From Liolophura sinensis (Eukaryota > Mollusca > Polyplacophora > Chitonida > Chitonidae), in assembly GCF_032854445.1 (NCBI RefSeq), contig NC_088307.1:22022017-22086016 (forward strand): a stretch of 64,000 nt of DNA, given 5' to 3'. Shown here piece after piece: positions 1 through 11,250 of this stretch. Positions within the stretch are counted from its first letter, which is position 1, and each line of letters begins with the position of its first letter. Under the pieces are notes generated by a model. That model ran no database searches. It worked only from the letters and a program-made list of their open reading frames with translations, and was not told the DNA's origin. The translations under genes and the position numbers were made by a program.

Positions 1-103
1 AGGAAAACTGTGCACACCCTGGACAGAACTGCGAAGGAAAACTGTGCACACCCTGGACAGAACTGCAGAGGAAAACTGTGCACACTCTGGACAGAACTGC
101 AGA
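1..103. repeat. 34-bp tandem repeat at window edge
   Basis: Three copies of a 34-bp unit start at 1, 35 and 69, each beginning AGGAAAACTGTGCACAC and ending in GGACAGAACTGC. The array is cut by the window edge, so its full length is unknown. No coding role is seen. Confidence 0.9.
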
Positions 104-800
104 GAAACTGAGAGTTAACTGTACAAGGGAAACCTGATGAGATTTGCAGGATTCTTTCTTAGGGGTTTAACATTGCTTTGGACAATATTTCAGGAATATA
201 TCTGCAATTGCCAGATTCGACACACAACATGTACTTCTGTAATTACTGTTTTCTCGTACCTTTGAACAAAGATAGTCCAAACCACTCACGTAATGCTTGA
301 CCACAAGAACTAGCTTAAGATTGAGACACAGCTGGTGCATGTAAGGCTGTATAAGCTCTACACAAAGAGAGTAAAAAGGCAATACTATGCACATGTATTT
401 GATTTATTAATAATGGGAATACTGAATGATCCAGTCATAACTTCACAACACTGTATGAAAGCTACGTAAAATTTACATTTACAAAACAATACAATGGATG
501 AACCAAAGTAATTCTATAAATTAAATTTTTTTCAAAAGACAAAAAAGTTGACTGTTTCGGTTATAAAGCTTCCTCACAACAAGTACAAGTATACATGTAT
601 ATACCTAAAGTTGCCTCACATGAGAGCCAGCAGCCAATGAAACCATACACTAAATTCACAAAATCAATAAAAAACACAAAAATCACAATATGGACATCAA
701 TAGAGATATGCATACATCATACTCATACATCATAACATGTACAGGACAACTACACTGCATAAAACATTGATTATCTTATATGGCAATATTTCTCCCTTAA
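104..800. other. AT-rich stretch with no recognised gene
   Basis: No open frame with recognisable protein similarity or splice structure is visible between the left-edge repeat and the first SINE. It could be distal 3' flank of the minus-strand C12orf57 homolog or of a gene to the left. Confidence 0.4.
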
Positions 801-965
801 TTTCTTTATTTATTTCATTGGCGTTTTATAGCATATTCAGGAATATTTCACTTATACGGCAGTGGCCAGCATTATGGTGGGAGGAAACCAGGCTTGTGGA
901 AAGCCATGACCATCTCTGCAGGTCGCTGACAGATCAATCCACATGCACGTACCACTGGAGAGGAA
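801..965 (-). mobile_element. SINE family A, 5'-truncated
   Basis: This is a minus-strand copy of the window's commonest SINE. From the tail inward it shows the TTTATTTATTT tail, a variant of TTGGTGTTTTACGCC, the 'CAAGAATATTTCACTTATA' block and GGTGGGAGGAAACC. The tRNA-like head is missing. Confidence 0.8.
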
Positions 966-1701
966 AATTTCCCTCATGAAAAGAGAGAATAACTTAAAAA
1001 TGAATACACATTAATTTCAAGCTTAAGCTAAGCTTAGGTATGTATTAGTTAATATGTATTTAGTACATGCATAACAAGTGAAGGGACATTAGGATTTGGA
1101 TATAATTAATAGGTTCTTAATATAATAGCTTTTCTAAGATAACATAATCCTAGCATATGGAGACTAAAGGGACTTAATTCTTGAGGCCGATTATCTCCCC
1201 TTTTCAGGCATACAAAACTTCTGTGTGTTCTGTGTTTGTGAGACAAAGCTGTTGCAAAGATTTCCCCCAATAATTTATTTCCCTCATCGCTGTAATCATG
1301 GTAACCAAACTGAGGCTCACCTTTAAACAATCCACAAACCTGATAATAATCTGCTCAAGGTGAAGCGAGGGTGGTCACTGGAAAACTTGTACTGTACTGT
1401 ACTTTATAGAACAGAAACTCTACAAATATAATGTAGCTCTGCAAACTTAATTCATAGAGATTCATAGAATTAAAAATTTAATACATAGGTCCAATTCATC
1501 CAATTTAAGCTTGGAGAAGCTGATCAGTATTAGGATTAAAAAAAGAAATATGTCAGGAACCACTTGTGTATTTCAAACAGCGACCATGTTTTTTAGTTGA
1601 AATGAGTGCTTATTTTTCACTTGACTGACAATGTTTTAACATAGTGGTGACATTTCCTACACTAAGAGAAATGACACCATATAATATACCTGTGATATTT
1701 A

Positions 1702-1854
1702 TTTATTTATCTGATTAATGTTTTACACTGTACTCAAGAATATTTCACTTATTCGATGGCAGCCAGCATTTTTGTGACAGGAAACCAGACAGAGCCCGGA
1801 GGAAACGCACAACCATCCACAGGTTGCTGCCAGACCTTCCCACATACAGCCGGG
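1702..1854 (-). mobile_element. SINE family A with target-site duplication
   Basis: A minus-strand copy bounded by a 13-bp direct repeat, CCTGTGATATTTA, at 1689-1701 and 1855-1867. That repeat is good evidence of LINE-type retroposition. The copy stops at the pyrimidine-rich middle of the element and lacks the tRNA head. Confidence 0.88.
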
Positions 1855-2244
1855 CCTGTGATATTTAGAAGAGCAGGTCTAAATGGTCAGCCATTTTTTT
1901 TTCTGATGTGCTTGGTAATTCTATAAATCAATTTGTAAATAAGGAATTCTTACGAGGCCATGGGATAAGCCTTGCAAAAGCAACCCGAAACTGTTTGGGT
2001 CACATGTACCCTACGCACGTATGGTTGAAAGGCAAAACATGGTTCTCATGACATAAGCAGACACAGATGCTTCCTTGAGTTATAGAAATAGCTCACACCT
2101 CAGAACAGAAAGGAATAAAAAACATAAGCACGATATTATAACAAGTCCTTGCATGAGAATAGTTTGGTCCTACCTTTTCATATATGTGTTTACGATCATG
2201 TGAAAACATCACGTATATTTTAACACTCACACACTGGAGTAACT

Positions 2245-2480
2245 GTATGGAATTTGTTGGCAGTGCAGAAGCATCCAGCATCACATAAACCGGCACGATA
2301 CTGACAAAGCAATAATGTCAAAACTTTCAGAATTCAGAATTCGCATCAGTATTGGTCTGTGTAGAAACTCTTGTGAAATCCTCGCCCACAAGGGTTAGAA
2401 TATCATGGTCTGTGCGTGCCACGATTTTAACATGGGTGATAGCGGAACCAGTATACATGTAGTTCAGAGCTCATGACCTA
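2245..2480 (-). pseudogene. Decayed duplicate of the C12orf57 terminal exon and 3' UTR
   Basis: This stretch matches 2575-2800 in the same order. Shared blocks include GGCAGTGCAGAAGCAT (2260 and 2591), the ATTGGTC segment, the ATCATGGTCTGTGCG/AGCTGTGGTCTGCGG segment next to the real stop codon, and the ATCAGTATAGTTCGCAGCTGACC-like segment of the coding end. The copy has many substitutions and no usable reading frame, so it looks like an old tandem duplication of the gene's 3' end. An alternative terminal exon is possible but no open frame supports it. Confidence 0.6.
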
Positions 2481-2704
2481 GACTGTGAAAACCTTGCTCT
2501 CAGTGGTTTACACTTCATACAGTGGCTTACCTTGAATGTGAATACCTAGTCTTTATACAAATGCTGATCCTGCAGTATGGTGTTTGCTGGCAGTGCAGAA
2601 GCATTCAGAAACCTACAAACCACTATGATACGGACAAAACCCAGAGTTCACATCATCATTGGTCCATTTAGTAATAACCCGTAAAAATAATGCCTCTGAG
2701 AGCA

Positions 2705-4510
2705 CTAGGAAGCTGTGGTCTGCGGATATGAGGAGTTTACGGTGGGCGGTGTTTGCATGGCTAGTGGTGGCATCAGTATAGTTCGCAGCTGACCATTTAA
2801 CATGGCCACATCTGCATCCTGTTTCTCATACATCTTGACGGCCTGAGTGAAGCGGATGATCCCTGGGAAGTAGACATAGCTTGGCTATCACTAAAATACA
2901 TGCACATGTACATCACTAAAACTGCATGTAGAAATACTTCTTAACACTTCAATAACACAACAATACATTTCATAAGCATGACATATACGTATTACTATAA
3001 TTTACCACTCAATATTCACTTCAGCATGAATAATGAAACAAAACTGTTAAATGGGAATTATTTTTGAATCTGTTGCCTTGATAAATGTCCACACAGTAGT
3101 TTCAGAATCTGTGTTATGGTCACCAATGTGCAGCTGAGCCTTTCAAATCCAGTCTCGATACCCTTCCAGTTCATCCTAATAAATCAGTAGTGTGCTAAAC
3201 ACCTAACATACAAATAAACAAACAAATTGAATGTATGTTTAATACATCCACACACTTACCATCACCATCTCTAGGAAAACCGTACTTTTCGATAACATCT
3301 GTCTCAATCTGTGTAGCCACTGGGAAGACGATCTGCATATTTTTCAGCATGTCATTCCCAGCATTATCTCGCGCCTCTTCCATTCGCACCATGTTCTCGG
3401 GATACTTGAATGCCTCCAGGATATCTTTCAGGGCAGCTTGGAACACAAAAAGTCAGGTTTCTGATGTTGCATACCAGCAGATACTGCAGTTTAAAATAAG
3501 CAAAATCGCACAGAGAGAAAATCCAAAGTGCTGCCATGTTTTAGTTATCAATTGTGATCAGATACTGCAGTTTAAAATAAGCAAAATCGCACAGAGAGAA
3601 AATCCAAAGTGCTGCCATGTTTTAGTTATCAATTGTGATCAGCCTGGTGTGAATTATCAGTTTCCGCTAACTTTCCCCCTACTGTATTTGACCTTTTTAC
3701 CGTATGTTTATGGAGTACAAATGATGTGACTAGTTGCTTTAGCATGACGCATCCCATGGCCTCGTAACTATTTCCAGAAATAAAAAAAGTTAATTAATGA
3801 GTTACCAAGCAGATAAGAAAAAAATTGGTTGTTGTCGTTTAGATCTGTTCCTCCCCCCCCCCCCCCTTCAACCCTCTTCACATTATTTGTACTCTTTTCT
3901 TTTAACATTACTCTAAATGACCTTATATTTCATCCATAAAAGTGATTTTTAGAACCAAACAAATGTTACTAAATATTATTTTTGGTGATAAATTTTACAG
4001 TTTCTAGTAGAATATCATTCAATGTTCCAAGCATACTTCGAAACACCTTTCTAGAATCAATAGAACTCTCAGAATCAGGAAAAATGGAAAAGTTAGTCAT
4101 GGAAGAAATTTAAGATCATATAGGGTAGTTATGATATTTGGACGGTCTTAGTCATTTTAAATGAATCAACTTCTGACTAGAACTACAGCATGCCCCCAGG
4201 CGTATGAATATCAGAATATCTGTTAACGCTGACATAGTATGATAATTCACCAAATCAAACACTCCGCTCCTATTCGCCGCTCGTAGGCCCTGGACAAAAA
4301 CGAGTTGACGTAAGTGAACAAAAAATACGGTTACAAGATATGCAGAAACACAGACTGACGTACTGTAGTGACATTCACTCTCACTGAAATATAGAGAATG
4401 TCAGCTGCCTCCAGATTAGCATGCATCAATTAAATAACGACACGACAAATACAATTAATAAACAAACCTTTGCAGTCGTCCAAGGCAAACTGCTTTGAAG
4501 CAGACGCCAT
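2705..4510 (-). CDS. C12orf57: C12orf57 / protein C10 homolog
   Basis: Small conserved metazoan protein known as C10; human C12orf57 is linked to brain development (temtamy syndrome) but its molecular role is poorly understood. Three coding exons on the minus strand: 4510-4468, 3436-3260 and 2862-2705, with GT-AG introns in phase 1 at both junctions. The product is 125 aa, against 126 aa in human. Key matches to the family are MASASKQ at the N-terminus, NMVRMEEARDNAGNDM, FPVATQIETDVIEKYGF and the C-terminal LMPPLAM. The start is the first ATG, in an AAAATGGCG context. The gene is head to head with EIF3G, 234 bp apart. Intron 1 contains an 81-bp tandem duplication. The family identity is firm; the function in this animal is unknown. 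Confidence 0.95.
3478..3640. repeat. 81-bp tandem duplication in intron 1 of the C12orf57 homolog
   Basis: Two essentially identical 81-bp copies start at 3478 and 3559 (CAGATACTGCAGTTTAAAAT). The near-perfect identity implies a recent event. It starts about 40 bp upstream of the exon 2 acceptor and does not include the splice site. Confidence 0.92.
3960..4140. repeat. Unclassified interspersed repeat, copy 1
   Basis: The block around GTAGAATATCATTCA, CACCTTTCTAGAATCAATAG, AACTCTCAGAAT and GTCATGG recurs in diverged form at about 51410-51540 and, more weakly, at 40800-40910. It lies in intron 1 of the C12orf57 homolog. The class is not determined. Confidence 0.5.
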
Positions 4511-4744
4511 TTTGCTCTTTACCAGACCTGACCAATCGGACTGACGTTTTCTTACATTAAATATTCATACCTTTATTGACACATTCAAAATTAACGATAA
4601 CAATTAAATTATTTCCTAAGTTTGCTTCTAAAATTTATTTTTCTTCTAAATTTCAGCCCATATCATATCATGCATTTGCTTTAATTTATCGACTATATCT
4701 TCCTGTAAGGGAGAATTTAACATACTTCCGGAGAAGACACAACC
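4511..4744. promoter_or_regulatory. Bidirectional promoter, C12orf57 / EIF3G
   Basis: A 234-bp gap between the divergent start codons at 4510 (minus) and 4745 (plus) must hold both 5' UTRs and the shared core promoter. An ETS-like ACTTCCGG lies at 4724-4731, 13 bp before the EIF3G ATG. No TATA box at a convincing distance was recognised. Promoter function is inferred from geometry. Confidence 0.6.
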
Positions 4745-7700
4745 ATGCCTGTCTTAGACGAGTAAGTTTGTTGCAGTATTATGTTTCCCCAGCCACATTT
4801 TTGGTGTTTGACTCGTCTTATCGAGACTGATAATTCACCCGTTTGTCTGTTTCAGTCCCAACCCGATCAGCTGGGCGGATGAAGTGGAACAGGGAGAAGA
4901 TGGTAATGTCACGCTTTACAGTCCAGAATCGTCTGCATTGAGGGCTCAATTTTCGTGAAGGCATTCGTTTGGCGCATATGTTTTCAAAATTAACCATTTC
5001 GATATACACTTTTTATTCAAATTTCATGTGCATTGCGTTTTTTACGCACAATTATGTGACAGTCATCAGTAAAATATGTTGATATGGAATGAAAGTCCTC
5101 TGGTTTGACGTAATGCCAATCTTTTTCACGGGCCTATGAATACTACATAAAAATGTACACCTTTTAATCTGACACAGAAGTAGTTCAATTAAATGAAATG
5201 TGGCATTATTTGATATTCTTAAATTTGACCGCTACATCATCATTCAAAGATATAATTCTGTGTCAAACCCTTGCATCTTAAACAACCGTTTCACTTGCTT
5301 TTGTGAACTGTAATAGAAACTTACAGCATACTAAGTAGAACTGGTACATTAAGCCTCGAATTGTAATACAAAAACAAAAGTTTAACATAACACAACCATG
5401 GACGCAGAACACTGATGTCGCCCATTGTTGACGTCTTAGCCACAAACACAATGTACTTTCAAATGCTCTTCAACTCTTTCCAGCATGATTGCCTCACTTT
5501 ATGTCATGTCTGTTATGTGATTTACAGAATATTTTTCGGAAACTGCCAAGGATTTTGTTTTTGGGTACTCTTCTGTTATAGGGATTAATTAGTGTAGATC
5601 TTTTTGAACCATCATGTTAGTTCTGTACCATTGGATTTATTTCATATCATGTCAGTTAGTTAATCTTGTAACTTAAGTAGTACTTTAATGAAGTAACTTT
5701 CAATCTCAGTAACAGTTTGAGTTTTCCAACAGGTGAGCAGTGGAAAAAATCTGCAAGAAAATTGATCCAAATTTGCATTTCAACAAGATTTCTTGTTTTT
5801 ATTTTTTAAAAATCCATATCACTGCTCATGAGTATTTTTATCATACCCCACATTGGCTAGTCCATATATGGCTGTATTTTATGATCGTATATGGTAAAAC
5901 CAATAAAAATATACATATTATTTAAACACTGCGTAAAACACCAGACAGTTAAAACAGAAAGCCTCAAACCAAAGTGTTCATTGAGATTTTTAGATTTCTC
6001 ATTTTCATCTTAAAGATTTTGTGGAGGTCTTGCTATGTTTCTGAACACAATGCATGTTTGCATTTTTAGGAGCCTTACCCCCAAACTCTGAAGATTTTGA
6101 TGAGGAACAGGGAATTCGCACCATAACAGAGTACAAATACAATGATGACGGCAAGATGGTCCGGGTAAGAAGAACTAGCCTACAATGGATATTCAAGCGG
6201 AAATTTTAATCATTGTGTCCAGGATTTATATGTGTCTGTATATGTATTAAAATCTTCTTCGAAGAGACTTGGGTTTGGCTTTCGACATGAAGTTTAATGG
6301 GATATTGATCATCTTACACATTTTGGAGTATTACATTGAATTTCTTCAGCTTTTTAAAGTCTCTGTCACAAATAAAAGTTTGGTAAAGTTCAGTGGTTAT
6401 GTGCTGCAGGCTAGTGATTTACTGCAGGCACTTTGGTTTCCTGTAGCCATGAAACATGTGTAAAGACCTTCAGCAACAATCATTCGAATTGTGTGAAAGG
6501 TGTCAAAATCAGTGTTAAATCCAGAGTGGGTAAAAGAATTGTAGGTTATCAATACAACAGAGCAACCTCTGTGGCTCAGTTGGTTAGCGCGCTTAGCGCA
6601 GTGTAATGACCCAGGAGCCTCTTACCAATGTAGTCGCTGTGAGTTCAAGTCCAGCTCATGCTGGCTTCCTCTCAGAGGAAATTTTGTTCGTACAAAAAAT
6701 GTTTAGAATTTGCACTTCTATTGTGCCATATTTGGCACACTTTGCAGTTTTGCCTCCAAAATCACATTAAATGTGCGTATAATTTGCATTGAAAGTTGCT
6801 CTTGTATATGTGAAAAGGTTGAGGGAGTATGGTAAATCTAATGATTCTAGGTTTATGTCCCATCTCTGCATTGAGAAAGAAACACAACAGGGCTGCTAAT
6901 ATAGGAATGTGTAATAATGTCACAAAATATTCTTTTAATTTCAGGTTGTTAAGATCTATAAGGTGGAGAAAAGGAAGGTCTCAAAGTCCATTGCTAGACG
7001 AAAGGTAAGAAACTTTTGAAAAATTCAGTTTTTCCCATGACCTGATTTGTTAATGAAGTCATACATTGTAACCCCTCAATACCCAGAACCCAGTATGAAG
7101 TGTTTTGGTAGATTGTCAAGCTTATATCACAGTCTTTTTTAATCTTGTGGCATAAAAAGAGGAAAGAAAAACATAACTGAAAGAATGGGACTTTGACTGA
7201 GAAATCTGCCCATTGTGAGGAGATAATAGATTAGAAAGTTTCTTAGATTATAATTGGAAGAATAAATGACTATAAATTTTTCTAAAGCAGTTTTGGATTT
7301 CTGTTTGAAGAATTCATCAGAAACGGCGCAATTTTTGTTTGATATCTGCAAGGTCTACTTGATGGCCCATATATCAGTGAACACCAATTACTTGATTTTT
7401 AATGTTGTTTTTGAGGGACCTCCGTGGCTGACTTGGTTAGCGCGCTAGCGCAGGGTAATGACCCAGGAGCCTCTCACCAATGCGGTCCAGCTCATGCTGT
7501 CTTTCTCTCTTGCCGTAGACGGGAAGGTCTGCCAGCAACCTGCAGATGGTCGTGGGTTTTCTCTGTTCTGTGCCCGTTTTCCTCCCACCATAATGCTGGA
7601 TGCCGTCGTATAAGTTAAATATTCTTGAGTATGGTGTAAAACACCAATCAAATAAATAAATAAATAAATAAATGTTGTTGTTGTCATACACAGACCTGGC

Positions 7701-10700
7701 GGAAGTATGGGGAAGCTGAGCGTGACCCTCCAGGCCCCAACCCTGCCAACACTATCATTTCTGAAGACGTTTTTATGCAGTTTGTGCACAACAAGGATTC
7801 ACAGGTAACCTCTCCAATGCATGACAGACATTTCATTTTGGATTAGCAAAATAAAGGTGGTATTTTTAGTGATTAACTGGTTGTCAACTGTTGTGTAACA
7901 TGGTGTTATCTGTGAAATTAATGATGAGAACATACAATTTTTTTTATAGATATGTCCCTGACACATATTGACCTCATTGATTTCACATATGACAAAGTTC
8001 ATCAGCTTCTTGCCAAATGCTATTGGATTTACTCCTGGGACTCTGGTTTCCACCAGCTATGGCACTGACCAGCTTTTATATGGGTGAAGTAGGGGGCCTC
8101 CATGGCTCAGTTGGTCAACCTAATGACCCAGGAGCCTCTCACCAGTGGGTTGCTGTGAGTTTAGGTCCAGCTCATGCTGGCTCCCTCTCCGGACGTAAGT
8201 GGAAAGGTCTTGCAGCAGCCTGCGGATGGTCGTGGGTTTCGGCCGGGCTCTGCCCGGTTTCCTCCCATCATAATGCTGGCTGAAAGATTCTTGGGTACGG
8301 CGTAAAACACCAATCAAATAAATAAATAAATATGAGGGAAGTATTCTTGAACAGGCCTTCAAATGTGAGGCATGCTGTGACATTACCACACCTTTGCACA
8401 CCTGAAACAGGATTTAGCTGTGCTTGTAACACAAACCCGATGTAATAAGGTCAGGGGAGTATGAAATTTAAGGGCATGCAAATCACACTCCAAGCCTTCT
8501 GTAAGGGAAATGATAATTACATACCTGCTCTGAAACAAAAAATGAAAGCCTACTGGAGTATTGTGATGTGTCTAATAATCACACCATTTCTCTGCTTTCT
8601 TTCAGCAACCACAGGAACCAGAAAATGATGATGCTCTCTCCAAACTGAAGAACCAGGCCAAGATGGTGTCCTGCCGTATCTGTAAAGGAGACCATTGGAC
8701 GACGAGGTGTCCATACAAGGACACTCTGGCCCCGTTACAGGATAAACTGACAGAGGTGGACGCCAAGAAACCAGAGGGCACTGCGGCTGCAGGAGCTGCT
8801 CCTGCCCCGGGGGCACCAGCCCAGAAGACAGTGGGAGGCAAGTACGTACCACCGAGCCTGCGTGACGGAGCTCGAGGAAGAGGGGAATCCATGCAGTCTA
8901 ACAAGAGAGGTGAGGAAGGGAGAGGTTTGAAGACACAGGAATTTGTACAGTGTTTCTCGTATGCAAATGTTCTATAATTAATTTTTGAAGTCAGACTCGG
9001 GTGCGTCAGCAGAGGGTAGGGCAGTGTAGTCTTAGCAAGAGGTGAGGAGGGGAGGTGGGACATCCCAAGATATGCTGCTTCTTTCAGACTCCTTCCATCT
9101 CCCCATCAATAAGAACTCTAGCTTGTGATTTTGTACAGGAATTGAGTTTCTTAGAGGTTAGCTTCAAACATTGATTTAGATAATGTGTCACTGCAGCGAG
9201 ATGTGTTCGTGATATAATTTCCGAATATCGCTTTCTGCAAATTATCCGTTTCTTTGGCCATCTTTTCCTCCCAGATCATTGCCATTTGAACTTTTGGAGG
9301 AGGGCTGTTTTAGGCAAGCCTTATTCGGACTGCATAGTATGAAATAGTATGAAATGAGGCCTGTATATGCCCCTGGGCTCATTCGGTTATTCTAGTTTAC
9401 ATGACTCTAAAATTTCCAGGGGCCTCCGTGGCTCAGTCGGTTAGCACACTAGCGTAATGACCCAGGAGCCTCTCACCAATGTGGTCGCTGTGAGTCCAGC
9501 TCGTGCTGGCTTCCTCTCCAGCCGTAAGTGGGTAGGTCTGCCAACAACCTGCAGATGGTCGTGGGTTTCCCCCGGGCTGTGCCCGGTTTCCACCCATCAT
9601 AATGCTGACCTCCGTCATATAAGTGAAATATTCTTGAGTAAAACACCGTAAAACATCAATCAAATCTAAAATTTCCAACAGCTCCTCTTCAAGACTTGCC
9701 AGCTTAAAGTTAACCAGTTTATGTTTGTGTATATCTTGGCAGATGAGTCCGCAACCATTCGAGTCACCAATCTGTCAGAGGACACTCGTGAGAGTGATCT
9801 ACAGGAACTCTTCAGGCCATTTGGAACGATACAGAGGATTTATTTAGCCAAGGATAAAAACACAGGACAGTCAAAGGTAGGAATAGCACATTTGTTATAA
9901 ATGACACCACAGTCAGAGTCACTTAAGGAGTCATCAAGATTCACCAGTCTCCAGGGGCCAGTTACTCAAAAAAGTATTAAAAGTTAAGTCATTGTAGGAC
10001 AGTCAAAGGTGGGAATAGCACATTTGTTATAAATGACACCACAGTCAGAGTCACACAAGGAGTCATCAAGATTCACCAGTCTCCAGGGGCCAGTTACTCA
10101 AAAAAGTATTAAAAGTTAAGTCATTGTAGGACAGTCAAAGGTGGGAATAGCACATTTGTTATAAATGACACCACAGTCAGAGTCACACAAGGAGTCATCA
10201 AGATTCACCAGTCTCCAGGGGCCAGTTACTCAAAAAAGTATTAAAAGTTAAGTCATTGTAGGACAGTCAAAGGTGGGAATAGCACATTTGTTATAAATGA
10301 CACCACAGTCCGAGTCACACAAGGAGTCATCAAGATTCACCAGTCTCCAGGGGCCAGTTACTCAAAAAAGTATTAAAGTTAAGTCATTGTAGACATAGAG
10401 GTTTTTTTTTTAAATTTTTTACAAATTCCTAAAAATGTCAGCATGCAGTAAAATTTCAAACAACCATGGTAATACAAAACAAGGTGAGTGTACGTTTTCT
10501 TTCATATAAAGTTGTCTTTAAGCCTACAACTGACCAATCAAATACAAGATTATGTTATTCAAATGTGAAAGTATGGAGCACATGATATGACTTCTCACAA
10601 GAGCGACTCATTGAGAAAGGAAAGTAGGGCATGCTAAATAATTTTGATGTCCAGAGGAAGGGAGATAATCCCGTGTCTTGTTACTTCTCGTGTAAGTTGT

Positions 10701-11250
10701 TATACTGATACACCAAGACGTTTACAACAGACTAGCATGTTCATATCTCAGAAGTCAGGAAAGTTACAGTATTTTTTTAATGACTGAGGGTAACATTATT
10801 AAAACAGACAGACTTTTTGGATAGCTTTTTCTTTGGGTTTGTGAATTTGTCTGAAAATTTGTTGTTTTAGCCTTTGATTTGTTGTGAAAAGTTATCATGT
10901 AGAATTATATATGTATATTTGTTAATTGATATCATTTGTAATGAGAACGCATTTCCTTAAACAGGGATTTGCCTTCATCAATTTCCATCGCCGTGATGAT
11001 GCAGCACGTGCCATTGCCGGCGTATCCGGGTTTGGATATGATCATCTCATCTTGAATGTAGAATGGGCCAAGTAAGTTATTGTCTGTGTTGAAAAGTCTG
11101 AGATAACTGCGAGAATTGGTTATTGCACATACTGGTATTTTGTATTGTATGTGTTTATGCAGTAAATATTTAGTTTTTTTTTTTATATAATTCAGTGTTT
11201 AATAACATGGTTTCTTTTGTTTTTTTTTCAGGCCATCTGGAAGCAACTGA
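4745..11250 (+). CDS. EIF3G: Eukaryotic translation initiation factor 3 subunit G
   Basis: RNA-binding subunit of the cytoplasmic eIF3 complex, which supports 43S complex formation, scanning and reinitiation. Nine coding exons: 4745-4761, 4856-4902, 6070-6164, 6945-7004, 7694-7804, 8606-8909, 9743-9876, 10965-11071, 11232-11250. All have GT-AG introns and compatible phases. The product is 297 aa (human 320). Residues 1-110 hold the conserved N-terminal eIF3g region ([19 protein letters not shown]). A CCHC zinc knuckle is visible as C133, C136, H140 and C145 ([13 protein letters not shown]). An Ala/Pro-rich linker follows, then YVPPSLRDG, then an RRM at about 215-293 with RNP2 IRVTNL (217-222) and RNP1 KGFAFINF (256-263). 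Introns 3, 4, 5 and 6 each hold a sense-oriented SINE. Intron 7 begins with a 132-bp tandem array that copies the exon 7 donor. Confidence 0.98.
6562..6683 (+). mobile_element. SINE family A, tRNA-like head only
   Basis: Head with pol III A-box (TGGCTCAGTTGG) and B-box (GAGTTCAAGTCC), then GCTCATGCTGGCTTCCTCTC, where similarity ends. The 3' half is missing, which is unusual because LINE-mobilised copies normally lose the 5' end. It sits in EIF3G intron 3, sense orientation. Confidence 0.85.
6740..6838. mobile_element. Fragment of a TIR element (family also at 54983 and 48237)
   Basis: The block CATTGAAAGTTGCTCTTGTA followed by TATGTGAAAAGGTTGAGG matches, in reverse complement, the left end of the inverted-repeat element at 54983-55207. 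One terminus only is recognisable here. It lies in EIF3G intron 3. Confidence 0.55.
7413..7672 (+). mobile_element. SINE family A, near full length
   Basis: Head with A-box (TGGCTGACTTGG), the CCAGGAGCCTCTCACCAATG block, the body GGTCTGCCAGCAACCTGCAG, the 'TATTCTTGAGTATGG' block, and an AAATAAAT tail. The B-box region is deleted. Flanking AATGTTGTT (about 7401 and 7671) is a short target-site duplication. The tail ends about 20 bp before EIF3G exon 5. Confidence 0.9.
8092..8330 (+). mobile_element. SINE family A, near full length
   Basis: Head TGGCTCAGTTGG, a B-box-like GAGTTTAGGTCC, the core GCAGCCTGCGGATGGTCGTG, then GATTCTTGGGTACGGCGTAA and a (AAAT)n tail. An imperfect target-site duplication, TATG(G/A)G(T/G)GAAGTA, flanks it at about 8079-8091 and 8331-8343. 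It lies in EIF3G intron 5, sense orientation. Confidence 0.88.
9419..9664 (+). mobile_element. SINE family A with target-site duplication
   Basis: Near full-length copy with A-box TGGCTCAGTCGG and the whole conserved body. It is flanked by a perfect 13-bp duplication TCTAAAATTTCCA at 9406-9418 and 9665-9677. It lies in EIF3G intron 6, sense orientation, ending about 80 bp before exon 7. Confidence 0.92.
9864..10391 (+). repeat. 132-bp tandem array that duplicates the EIF3G exon 7 splice donor
   Basis: Four copies start at 9864, 9996, 10128 and 10260. The first copy begins inside exon 7, so the unit carries the last 13 exon bases (AGGACAGTCAAAG) plus the donor and about 119 bp of intron. The true donor reads AAAG|GTAGGA; the three later copies read AAAG|GTGGGA. 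Copies 2-4 are almost identical, so the array is young. Using a later donor would add multiples of 132 nt, but a TAA occurs eight codons past the true donor, so such transcripts would terminate early. Confidence 0.95.
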
